Assembly (NCBI GenBank): GCA_017538865.1
Contig: JAFYIA010000040.1
Location: forward strand, 1 to 14,022
Direction of reading: 5' to 3'
DNA: 14,022 nt
DNA from: Aeriscardovia sp.
Lineage (GTDB): Bacteria > Actinomycetota > Actinomycetes > Actinomycetales > Bifidobacteriaceae
How positions within the stretch are numbered: the stretch's first letter is position 1; each line of letters begins with the position of its first letter. Positions 1-8,000 of this stretch are shown here, piece by piece. The notes beneath the pieces are model-generated. The model ran no database searches and was not told the DNA's origin. It saw only the letters and a program-made list of their open reading frames with translations. Made by a program: the position numbers and the translations under genes.

Positions 1-458
1 GCCAGAGAGATCCCCTGGTCGAATATCAGAGGGAAGGGTACCAGATGTACTCCTCCATGGTCGAAGCCATAAAAGAGGAGTGCGTCCATCTGTTCTTCGC
101 CATAAAGGCGCCACAGATAAGGGAAGTTGTGGACGCGCAGATGAGGGAAGACCGGCAGGAAGAAGAGGAAGCTAAAGAGGAATCTGTGAGCCTCGAAAGG
201 GAGGAGGCGGCTGAAGGGGAAGAGAAGGAAGTGAGCGGGGAAGTGGAAGCCAATCTTGCCCCCATTACCCACGAAGACAAAAAGCTTCCGCTGGACGTGA
301 GGGTCAAAAACTCCTCCGCCGCCCTTTCGCCTTGGTCGGACGGGCGCACCTTCCCGGGCACGCCCAAAAACGCCCCTTGCCCATGCGGATCCGGCAGGAA
401 GTATAAGATGTGCCACGGCCAAAATGAAGTAAAGGAAGAATCGGAGCAAAAAGAGTAA
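1..458 (+). CDS. secA: SecA preprotein translocase ATPase, C-terminal end (5' partial)
   Basis: The reading frame is open from the left edge (first whole codon at position 3) to a TAA at 456-458. It begins with a segment containing DPLVEYQREGYQM, which is typical of the end of the SecA helical scaffold and helical wing region. An acidic, Glu/Lys-rich linker follows. The protein then ends in a SEC-C zinc finger (PCPCGSGRKYKMCH, pattern CxC-x8-CH) and a short charged tail. SecA is the cytosolic motor that drives unfolded preproteins through SecYEG, and the SEC-C tail binds zinc and contacts SecB or ribosomes in other bacteria. Only the last ~150 codons are present, so the motor domains cannot be checked. 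The CxC-x8-CH finger is intact. The gene lies 11 bases upstream of the ROK kinase start on the same strand, so the two are probably co-transcribed. Confidence 0.96.
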   Translation, partial: QRDPLVEYQREGYQMYSSMVEAIKEECVHLFFAIKAPQIREVVDAQMREDRQEEEEAKEESVSLEREEAAEGEEKEVSGEVEANLAPITHEDKKLPLDVRVKNSSAALSPWSDGRTFPGTPKNAPCPCGSGRKYKMCHGQNEVKEESEQKE

Positions 459-469
459 ACTTTTTGCTT

Positions 470-1417
470 ATGGTAAACATTTTTGCCTTGGACATAGGCG
501 GAACAAAAATCGCCTGCGGCATATACGATGAAAATCTCGATCTCGTCCGCGAATGGAAAGTCCCCACCGGGAAAAGCCTCTCTGACATAGAGGGGGCTGT
601 GCTCAAAGCCTGCCGAAGGGCTCGGGAAGAGGAGGGGATCGCCGCCATAGGCATCAGCGCTGCCGGGAATATAAAGCCCGACCGAAGGACCATAGCGTTT
701 TCCACCAATATCCCCTGCTGGATAGAGTACCCGCTTGCCGAAATCATCGAAGGCGAGTTCGGGGTGCCGGTAATTGTTGAAAACGACGCGAATGCGGCCG
801 GATGGGCCGAGTTCGCCCACGGCAGCGGCCAGGGAAGCTGCAACATGGTCATGGTGACTTTGGGCACCGGAATGGGCGGCGCCCTGGTCTTAAACAAAGA
901 ACTATACCGCGGGAGTTTCGGGATGGCGGGGGAAGTGGGGCATCTGCCCATGGTCTCCTCCGGCCTCCCCTGCGGGTGCGGCCTATTCGGGTGCGCCGAA
1001 AAGTACGCCAGCGGAACCGCCCTTGAGACTTTGGCGAAGCAGGCCGTGAGGCGCGACCCAGAGGCGGGGGCCAAGATTTTGGAGCTGTGCGCAGGAGATC
1101 CTGAAAAAGTAACGGGCTCCCTGGTGTTTGCGGCCGCCGAGGCGGGAGACGAACTAAGCCTCAGCATCTTTCGGGAGACGGGCGCATGGCTGGGCAAGAC
1201 CCTGGCCGCCATCAGCGCCGTCCTCGACCCCGACACATACGTACTGGGCGGATCCGCTGCAACGCCCCTCCTTCTCGAAGAGGCCCGCGCGGCCTACCCC
1301 AAGTTCCTCCAGGCCTCCTCTTTCAGGCCCCATGCGGAAATCAAGCTTGCCAAGTTCAGCGGGGACGCGGGAATGATAGGGGCGGCCGATCTGGCCCTCA
1401 GAAAGGTTAGGGAATAG
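470..1417 (+). CDS. ROK-family sugar kinase (glucokinase-like)
   Basis: A 315-residue protein of normal length for a bacterial ROK kinase. Seen: an N-terminal phosphate-binding loop LDIGGTKIA (residues 7-15), the catalytic-Asp motif ENDANAA (Asp107), the glycine-rich VTLGTGMGGA (129-138), and the ROK zinc signature with His158 and Cys168, Cys170, Cys175 in HLPMVSSGLPCGCGLFGC. These support ATP-dependent phosphorylation of a hexose in the cytosol; glucose is the default guess, but N-acetylmannosamine or fructose cannot be excluded. The ATG at 470 is chosen because LDIGGTK then begins seven residues in, as usual. A TTG at 464 is in frame and is better spaced (8 nt) from the weak AAGAG at 451-455, so a start six bases earlier is possible. 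The gene sits between secA and the choloylglycine-hydrolase homologue with almost no gaps, implying one operon. Confidence 0.93.
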   Translation: MVNIFALDIGGTKIACGIYDENLDLVREWKVPTGKSLSDIEGAVLKACRRAREEEGIAAIGISAAGNIKPDRRTIAFSTNIPCWIEYPLAEIIEGEFGVPVIVENDANAAGWAEFAHGSGQGSCNMVMVTLGTGMGGALVLNKELYRGSFGMAGEVGHLPMVSSGLPCGCGLFGCAEKYASGTALETLAKQAVRRDPEAGAKILELCAGDPEKVTGSLVFAAAEAGDELSLSIFRETGAWLGKTLAAISAVLDPDTYVLGGSAATPLLLEEARAAYPKFLQASSFRPHAEIKLAKFSGDAGMIGAADLALRKVRE

Positions 1418-1422
1418 AAGAG

Positions 1423-2355
1423 ATGTGCACATCGGTCACATGGGAAAGCGAAGGCCGCCACTTTGTGGGCAGGAACCTGGACTTTGAAATCTCCTACGGG
1501 CAGCGCCCGGTAGCCACTCCCAGAAACTACCCCTTCCACTTTAAAAACGGCCTCTGCATAGAGAGTCACTTTGCAATAATCGGGATGGCCGCCGTAGCCG
1601 AAAGCTACCCCCTCTATTTTGATGCCACCAATGAGAAGGGCCTCTCCGCCGAGGGGCTGATGTTCAAGACCGCAAAGTACTCTTCCGCCAGGGGCGAGGG
1701 ATGCTTTGCATCCTTCGAGCTCATCCCCTACCTTTTGGGGACCTGCGGGAGCGTAAAAGAGGCGAAAGGGCGCCTCGGGGAGATCAGGGTGACAGACGAA
1801 GCCTTTTCCCCTTCCTACCCTCCCTCCCCCCTCCACTGGATGATTTGCGACCAGAAGGAATGTATAACGGTCGAAGTCGAAGAAGGGGAGGTCAAGGTCT
1901 ACGACAACCCCGTGGGCGTCCTGGCCAACTGCCCGAGCTTTGACAAGCAGCTGTTCAATCTGAACAACTACCCCACCCTCTCGCCAAAAGATCCCGAAGA
2001 CTCCTTCGCCCCCTCTTATGCGCTTTCTTCCTATAGCCGCGCCATGGGGACACACGGCCTTCCAGGGGGGTTAGACTCAGAATCCAGGTTCGTAAGGGGC
2101 GCCTTCTCCAAGCTCAACGCTTCCAAGGAAAAAGACGAAAAGAGGGCCGTAGCCCAGTTCTTCCACATACTCCGCTCCGTATACCAGATAAAGGGGCTGG
2201 ACGCGGTGGAGCACGGGTTTGAGTACACTATCTACACTTCCTGCGTCGACATGGACAAAGCCGTGTACAGGTACATGGTCTACGAGGACTTTGAGATCCG
2301 CGAGGCAGACCTCCATTCCTGCGATTTGGACGGGTGCAAACTCACAGAGTTCTAA
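1423..2355 (+). CDS. Choloylglycine hydrolase family protein (bile salt hydrolase / penicillin V acylase-like Ntn hydrolase)
   Basis: A 310-residue protein, close to the ~315 residues usual for bile salt hydrolases. The start is fixed by chemistry: Cys2 must become the N-terminal nucleophile after Met removal, and the protein begins MCTS. Other family residues are visible: Arg17 and Asp20 in VGRNLDF, Asn169 in VLANCPSFD (oxyanion hole) and Arg222 in SESRFVRGAF. The position equivalent to Asn82 of bile salt hydrolases (Tyr in penicillin V acylases) is Met80 in GLMF. The oxyanion contact there is a backbone NH, so activity may survive, but the substrate is uncertain: conjugated bile salts, penicillin V or acyl-homoserine lactones. 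No signal peptide is seen, so it is cytosolic. AGGGA at 1409-1413 lies 9 nt before the ATG. The ROK stop is 5 nt upstream, suggesting translational coupling. Confidence 0.9.
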   Translation: MCTSVTWESEGRHFVGRNLDFEISYGQRPVATPRNYPFHFKNGLCIESHFAIIGMAAVAESYPLYFDATNEKGLSAEGLMFKTAKYSSARGEGCFASFELIPYLLGTCGSVKEAKGRLGEIRVTDEAFSPSYPPSPLHWMICDQKECITVEVEEGEVKVYDNPVGVLANCPSFDKQLFNLNNYPTLSPKDPEDSFAPSYALSSYSRAMGTHGLPGGLDSESRFVRGAFSKLNASKEKDEKRAVAQFFHILRSVYQIKGLDAVEHGFEYTIYTSCVDMDKAVYRYMVYEDFEIREADLHSCDLDGCKLTEF

Positions 2356-2373
2356 AGCCCGAATCGGGCATTA

Positions 2374-2402
2374 AAAAAGGGGGAGCCTGGCTCCCCCTTT
2401 TT
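2374..2402. terminator. Bidirectional intrinsic terminator
   Basis: GGGGGAG (2379-2385) pairs perfectly with CTCCCCC (2391-2397) around a 5-nt CCTGG loop. An A-run lies to the left (2373-2378) and a T-run to the right (2398-2402), and these can extend the stem. It lies 18 bases after the hydrolase stop and 12 bases after the stop of the convergent transporter, and can end transcription in both directions. A smaller GCCC/GGGC hairpin precedes it at 2357-2369. Confidence 0.9.
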
Positions 2403-2414
2403 CGTCTTTCTCCT

Positions 2415-3854
2415 TTAAGCCTCAGCCTGGATTTCAGATGCGGCCTCCTGCTCCGCTTCGCGGAGCTCTTCGGCCTCCCTCTCCCTCTCCTGGGCTTCAA
2501 GCTTCTTCATAGGTCTGTTTGCAAAGACTATGCAGGCCGTAATTGCCGCCAGCCCGAAGCAGCAGATGACAATTACAAGAACCGGTTTGTAGGTCTTGCC
2601 CAAGATGTCGTAGAGCCAGCCGTAGAACTCGGTGCACAGGGCCACCATGCCGTAGCCCGCGATGCTGATTCTGGAGTAAATGACGCTGTACTCCTTGCCT
2701 CCGAAAGCTTGGCGCGTAACCCAGGGAACGATAAGTCCCAAAGTTCCCGTCCCAGAGCCTGCAAAGAAGGCGCTGGCCACGGCCACGGGGTAGTAGTGGG
2801 TGGACAAAAGACCGATCCACCCCAATATCCCGGGAACGGCGAGGATTGCCACCGCGAGGTTGGTGTTGAGCTTGTCCAAAAGGTAGCCCCCGTAGGTTTT
2901 GTCCACAAGGGAGCCGATCTCCGCAAAGGAGCAGATGGAGGCCGCAGTTATGGCCGACAGCCCAGCCGTCCTTTGGTAGGGCTGCATGTAGGAGTCAAAT
3001 CCCCTCACCCCCTCAAAGAAGATGACCATGAGGACCACTACTACAAAAATCCCGCTCGTGAACGCCTGCTTGGTCGTGAGGCCGATATCCGGGTTCAGGG
3101 AGTGCTTGCGCTGTTTGCCCTTCTTCGCGGAGGGCATATTCGCCAGAAGGTTCTCCTCGCCCCAGGCATATTCGCCTTTGGCGCGGTCAGGCTTGAACTT
3201 GAGCACGAAGAGCGTGAAGGGCAGGAGGCATATGGCGAACGCCAGGCCAATGGCTATGTAGCCGCCCCTCCAGCCGAAGTGCTCTATGACCACCACTGCC
3301 AAGGGCTGGAAAATAGTCCCGCCGAAGGCCGTAAAGGCGAACATAAGACTTAGGACCGTCCCAAATTTCTCGGCGAACCAGTTTGACAAGAGTATGGTCG
3401 GCGCAAGGATGAGGGGGATGGTGTAAAAAAGCCCGTTTATGAAAAATATCACGTACATCTGCCAGAGCGAGGTGACAAAGTAGCAGCACAGGTAGCATAT
3501 AGCGCTGCCGCCTATGCACACGCTTAAAAGCAGCTTGACGTTGATCTTCTCCAAAAGGTTTCCGGCGACGATCAAAATTACCACTGTAGCTATCAGCTGG
3601 AAGGTGACGATGAGGGAAACCTGATCCTGCTTGGCATGGAAGGCCGCGCGCAGCGAGTGGTAGAACTGCCCGCGGGTATTGCCTTCGAGCCCTTGGCCTA
3701 TAAACTCCAAAACGCAGCACCCCACCCAGATGGCCCACGGCTTGTACTTGTGGGTATTGGGGGGAAGGGATTGTTTTTGAGCCGAAGGGCTGATAGAATT
3801 AAAGCTTCCATTGGAATCGGAGTTTGAGGTCCCGATTTCCGTGGTGTTTTCCAT
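2415..3854 (-). CDS. Major facilitator superfamily transporter (OFA-like anion/organic acid permease)
   Basis: A 479-residue protein with about twelve hydrophobic segments in two blocks: residues ~39-220, then a basic, hydrophilic central loop (~221-262), then ~265-447. The N-terminal ~38 residues are polar and Ser/Asn-rich. The C-terminal ~30 are highly charged (EAQERERE...) and probably helical in the cytoplasm. MFS-type motifs include LLSNWFAEKFG (155-165) and DKTYGGYLLDKLN (318-330). The first resembles the WF..KRG segment of oxalate/formate-antiporter-like carriers, hence the OFA suggestion; the substrate is unknown. Start: the ATG at 3854 is preceded by AAGGAG (3868-3873), with a long, A-rich 13-nt spacer. 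It converges on the hydrolase gene, so no operon link exists, although import or export of a bile-acid-like compound is conceivable. A -10/-35 pair with an embedded operator lies upstream. Confidence 0.9.
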   Translation of the reverse strand: MENTTEIGTSNSDSNGSFNSISPSAQKQSLPPNTHKYKPWAIWVGCCVLEFIGQGLEGNTRGQFYHSLRAAFHAKQDQVSLIVTFQLIATVVILIVAGNLLEKINVKLLLSVCIGGSAICYLCCYFVTSLWQMYVIFFINGLFYTIPLILAPTILLSNWFAEKFGTVLSLMFAFTAFGGTIFQPLAVVVIEHFGWRGGYIAIGLAFAICLLPFTLFVLKFKPDRAKGEYAWGEENLLANMPSAKKGKQRKHSLNPDIGLTTKQAFTSGIFVVVVLMVIFFEGVRGFDSYMQPYQRTAGLSAITAASICSFAEIGSLVDKTYGGYLLDKLNTNLAVAILAVPGILGWIGLLSTHYYPVAVASAFFAGSGTGTLGLIVPWVTRQAFGGKEYSVIYSRISIAGYGMVALCTEFYGWLYDILGKTYKPVLVIVICCFGLAAITACIVFANRPMKKLEAQEREREAEELREAEQEAASEIQAEA

Positions 3855-3905
3855 TTTTGTTTTTTTACTCCTTCTAACGGGGATCGGGAGACAGTTCGCA
3901 CCTAC

Positions 3906-3927
3906 CTCCCTGAGGCGAGGGAGCCTC
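3906..3927 (-). promoter_or_regulatory. Hairpin in the transporter 5' leader
   Basis: CTCCCT (3906-3911) and AGGGAG (3918-3923) form a perfect 6-bp stem with a 6-nt loop. GAGGC (3912-3916) and GCCTC (3923-3927) form a mutually exclusive 5-bp alternative. Both lie between the predicted start of transcription (~3934) and the ribosome-binding site (3868-3873). Two competing hairpins could be regulatory or could be chance in GC-rich sequence. Confidence 0.3.
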
Positions 3928-3932
3928 GTTGT

Positions 3933-3955
3933 TACAGGGTACTATATGCCCTGTA
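3933..3955 (-). promoter_or_regulatory. Operator-like inverted repeat over the transporter -10 box
   Basis: TACAGGG (3933-3939) and CCCTGTA (3949-3955) are perfect 7-bp arms with a 9-nt spacer. The spacer contains, on the minus strand, the hexamer TATAGT (3941-3946), a good -10 box for the transporter gene. A dimeric regulator bound here would block RNA polymerase, so repression is the natural reading. The regulator is not in the window. Confidence 0.55.
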
Positions 3956-3969
3956 CATTTTCGCACCCA
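3941..3969 (-). promoter_or_regulatory. Predicted promoter of the transporter gene
   Basis: On the minus strand, TTGGGT (3965-3970 region) is followed after about 18 nt by TATAGT (3941-3946), a five-of-six match to the -10 consensus. This predicts a transcript start near 3934 and a leader of about 80 nt before the ATG at 3854. Confidence 0.5.
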
Positions 3970-3989
3970 AAAGCTTCCTAAAAACGGCC

Positions 3990-4019
3990 TTCAACATCTT
4001 TGTTTTCAACATTTTTGTG
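3990..4019. repeat. Tandem 15-bp direct repeat upstream of the transporter promoter
   Basis: TTCAACATCTTTGTT (3990-4004) is followed directly by TTCAACATTTTTGTG (4005-4019), identical at 13 of 15 positions. It lies about 20 bases beyond the predicted -35 element of the transporter, where activators commonly bind. Confidence 0.55.
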
Positions 4020-4828
4020 CAGTGCAGAATAGAGGGACGCTACGGAGTTTTTGGGGCGGCTTAAAGCGGATCCGCAATTTTTCCGAATGGTTTTGGCATA
4101 GGTTTTCGCAATGGATCTTTTTTGCGTTAGGAGGGCCCAGAAGCTCTCTTCTCCGGGATCTAGTCGAATAGGAATTTAGAAGCCCCCCTTCGGCAGGTTA
4201 CAAGGCGAAAAATGGATTCCACAAGGCTTAAAAAGGCTTTTTGACCGATTCAAGCACGGTCGGGCATGGGAAGGGAGGTGGTCGCAGAAGAGGCATTTTT
4301 CCAGTTGGCGACGGCAGACCCTCCAAGAGACTTTTCCCGCAGAGAGGGGCTAGGTAAATCAGATCTGTTTGAAAATGAAAGCTTATGGCCCCGAATGAAT
4401 GAAAAATTTTCTATCCTTGGCAAGCAGATGATTATCCCCAACTTGGCTCCGGACTGGATCCGAGTCCTAAACTCAAAGTTCTTGCCATAACCGACAAATC
4501 AGAAAGCCTTTACGCGTTGGCCGCCCCTGCGGGCCCTACGAGGTCAAAAACGAGATCTGAATTCTCTGATTTAGGCATGCCTTTTTCTCTATACTTTCAA
4601 ATCTTTTAAGCCCGGCGGTTTTAACTTCTAACAGAAATTTGCCCCTGATCGGTTGCCTCATTTTTATCGTCTGCATTTTTCGACATGAAAACTGGTGGCT
4701 CAAAACTTGGCTCTCTTTAAAAACTACCTTATACAGAAGTCGTTTGGAAGGGACAGCTTTCTGCAAAGACACGATTGGGGCTACCAAATTAAGCTTTTTA
4801 TATTGCAGCTCATGGAGGCAAGTCTGCA

Positions 4829-4857
4829 TTGAATCTGTAGTGAAAATATTATATACA
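4829..4857 (+). promoter_or_regulatory. Predicted sigma-70/SigA-type promoter of the surface-protein gene
   Basis: TTGAAT (4829-4834) and TATACA (4852-4857) are separated by exactly 17 nt of AT-rich spacer. This is the best-matching promoter seen in the window. Transcription would start near 4864, leaving a leader of about 140 nt before the ATG at 5005. Just before the ribosome-binding site the leader has a small hairpin, CTCTC-TAG-GAGAG, within 4963-4977. Confidence 0.65.
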
Positions 4858-5004
4858 TACGTAAATATGGGGCGAAGGTTCCTTTCTGCAATGCCTAGAG
4901 CTCTTCTCGTGCCCTCATTTTTCATCTATGAGATAACCTATAGCTCCCAGGAAGGGTAAAATCCTCTCTAGGAGAGAGAGCGCGTGATTTTGAGGAGTAT
5001 TGAC

Positions 5005-8000
5005 ATGCGAAAAGGGATAAGAAAAGGCAGGCGCATGCGTTTAATGGGGCTGCTCGCAGCTTTTTGCGTACTGCTTGCCTGTGGCATCGGGGGAGGGTTT
5101 GCGGCAAAAAGCTATGCAAATTCAACTTCCCCTCATGTTGGTTCAGAAGCGGCAGACAATGCGGATGTCGCTCAAACTCTGGATGAAAATGTGTTCCCCG
5201 GCGAGCAATTCACGCTGGAATTTCAACCTAGCATCAATGCTTCGAAATTTGGATCTACTGCGGCATCGGCCATGGTTTTTAACGGCAGTTATACGATCCC
5301 CAGGGGAATTTCTGTAGCTCCCTTCGAGCTAAACAATCCCACCTCGCTACAGGAGGTTAGAAGGCTTATAGAAGAAGGGGAGTACTCTGGGGATAGCTCC
5401 AATCCTTTCCTTGGCGGCATTTCCAGCAATGGGAGTTTGGCCACCAGCTCTCCGTTCACCTTGGAGGGATACTTCATGCAGGCCTGTACGCAAGACAAAG
5501 TCCTTCCCCAGGGAATCGGAAGTTACTCGGGAAAGGCCGTGGATTCATTGCTGGGAAGCCCAAGCTCCATGACTCCCGAAGAATGTTTCGCTTCTCTGCA
5601 AAATAATCTCATTGTAAATTACAGCGTGGGGGACAGTACTTACGATATTGTCAGACCCGCTGAAATGGCAGAGTTCTTGGGGAAGATTAACATACAGCTC
5701 TTGCCTCTCTCTGACATTCCCAATAGGGTTGCCGTATCGAATGTGAGTAAAATCCAAATCTCCGTGTCTGCCATTGCCATGGCTCTATATTATGCTCTGA
5801 CGGGCAAACAGACAGAGCCCGTTACAGGGCCCCTCAATGTAGTATTGACTGGCGCGCCGTTAGAGAATGATCTGGCATATTCTTCCCAAGGGGCCGTCGC
5901 AGAACAAGATCTAGATACAACGAGCATTGTTCAGCCTACATTTGCGTATCCAATAGCATACAAGTTTCAACAATACGGCAGTCTAACAACTTCATGGGAG
6001 AGCGACCTTCCTTCTTCAGCACAGATTCTTCCTTCCTCCGACGCGGGGCCATTAGGTCTTTGGTTTCATCTCGTAAATGCGAAAGGCGAGCCGGTTAATG
6101 TTGCAAAAATTGGGGTATCTGTATCTACCTTTGAGCAGGGGTCTTCTGATCTGAGGTCTGCGATTCTTATGCCCTCCTCTTCGACAACTGCCGCGACAAC
6201 CTCATTGTCGCCTTACCCGTATATTTACAATTACTGTTATCCCGACTCCGGCGGCTGCCCTACCTGGCAATTTAGCATTGATGCAATGCCCCACCATCCA
6301 GGGTACTTTGGGCTTTCCGGGCTATGCGCTGGGACTTACACGATAACCATTCTTAACGCGAGCGAGGGAGATCCCACCTTCAAGGTTATCTTGAAGGGCT
6401 ATAACCAGCCGGAGATTTTTGAAGCAGTCAATGATCTTAATATTGAAAATTCTTCTACCAACACGATAGGGGAGCCGATCACAAGCCCGAACACCCAGTT
6501 GCTGGCAGGCAATGGAAAAGTTGCCACTGATCCTCAAATTTATAGAACCGTAGGAAGCGAAAACGCCGTTAGATACCAACTCCAGAGCCCGATTCCCGAT
6601 GATTGCAAATCTTTAAAAATCAGCATATCAGCCAATAGCTATGGAATAAATGCGTCTGCATTGCAAATTGCAGGGCTTGCCCTCAGTGCCCTTCAAAAAA
6701 ATGCGGGTGAAACTATACTTTCTACCACTTCTACCGGGATAGCCTTGGACTTTAATCAGAAAGCGCTGGCCTACATATGGAGCAAAGGGCATTTGCCGGC
6801 GACCCGCAGCTCTGACAACGACACGTCAACTATGGGATCCACCCACATCTTATCCGTGACTATCCCAGTTTACCTCACCAGCTCGTTTTCAAATGGGAAG
6901 GCAATGACGTACAGCCTTGAAGATTCAAGCCAACACTTTAGAGGGAACATAACTCCAGCCCTCATGACTAACGGCACTGCAGACGGGCTGCCTTCTGCTT
7001 CGCCCTCCCCGACGGATAGTTCTTCTAAAACCGGACTGTGGTTCAAACTCCTCTCCAGTGCTGGAAAACCCATTACAAAGGCGCAGTTTTATGTAGAAAG
7101 ATATGAGGAGGGAGCTGCCGGAGCTATGCTGATGCCTGTAAAGACTGGAGAGAATTTTTCCGGATGGGGGTGGAGCGGAGTCGATCCATACAACAAGTCC
7201 TCTTGCAACTTGCTTCAAAATCCTTCGTGTCTTGACTCAAGCATCGTGCAAAACAACCTGATTACTCAAGATAATAGCGATGGCACGTACGGCGTAGGCG
7301 GACTCGGAAACGGGGAATACATAGTGGGCGTAGCTGATGCCAGCGGATCCGAAGGTACGGTGCTGACATCCTTTAAGGTTACACTGCAGGGCTCAAAGCC
7401 GGAAGTTATATCTACTGACTCCGATTCCACTCCAGAAGCTCTAGCTGACCCTTATAATGCTGGAACCGCCGGGGGATATGTCATGGGGAACGGCGGGGCA
7501 GACATGGCTACCGGAGATTATGGCAATCTTCTCCCTTCAAAGGATGCCGTGTATATACTGGGCAGCGCGGATATTAATGACGGTCTTATCTCTTCCCAGT
7601 ACCCCCCCACGTTGGCCGGGGCCGCGACTTCGTATGTCTGCCCAGCCAATCGCGTATCGCTGCCTTCAGAATGTTCAGAAATGGAAGGAAAAGACTACCT
7701 GACCGAAACCGTAGGGCAAGAATTTGAAAGCGATTGGGTAACGTTCTTACCGTTGCCAACCGGATCTGCTTATGAAATGCAGCTCAATATTCCGATGAAT
7801 CTCAATGGCGTAAAGCTGGCACATCCAACACCGGACAATATCAGCATTGCAGGAACACCGCTGAAGGATATCCCTGGGGTCTCGGAAGGGGAAAAGGAAA
7901 TTACGTACGCAGCCCCTGAAAACACTCCGCTTCCTGTTATACATATTGGCACTAGCGGCGGCTCAAACATTGCACGCTCCAGCCTTGGAAAGATGGAGCC

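Larger units (their letters stand above)
3855..5004. other. Long non-coding interval between the transporter and the surface-protein gene
   Basis: About 1.15 kb holding the transporter's leader and promoter (to ~3970), a tandem 15-bp repeat (3990-4019) and the surface-protein promoter (4829-4857). Elsewhere there are only small dyads (GCGGATCCGC at 4068-4077; GGACT/AGTCC near 4449-4465). Base composition is AT-richer than in the flanking genes: 21 of 60 bases are G or C in 4801-4860. Open frames here (3929-4171, 4266-4490, 4536-4925, 4639-4959) lack ribosome-binding sites and recognisable domains, and two of them overlap on opposite strands. They are not called as genes. No tRNA, insertion sequence or long repeat was seen. 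Confidence 0.6.

Noticed and set aside
304..1236. A 310-codon open frame antisense to secA and the ROK kinase
   Set aside because: It runs opposite two well-supported genes, its product is Pro/Ser/Arg-rich without a domain, and it is explained by GC-rich codon structure of the sense genes.
2334..3353. A 339-codon plus-strand frame opposite the transporter
   Set aside because: The minus-strand frame encodes a clear membrane transporter, and this frame begins at a terminator and lacks a ribosome-binding site.
4266..4490. A 74-codon plus-strand frame with a protein-like composition
   Set aside because: No ribosome-binding site before the ATG, no recognised motif, and an antisense frame of similar length exists.
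4536..4925. A 129-codon minus-strand frame in the AT-rich gap
   Set aside because: No ribosome-binding site or domain, and the predicted adhesin promoter lies inside it. An overlapping plus-strand frame (4639-4959) is equally long and equally unsupported. It remains a remote possibility.
3855..5004. Possible tRNA, insertion sequence or attachment site in the long gaps
   Set aside because: No cloverleaf, transposase remnant, terminal inverted repeat or matching direct repeats were found by eye in 3855-5004 or 8917-9826.
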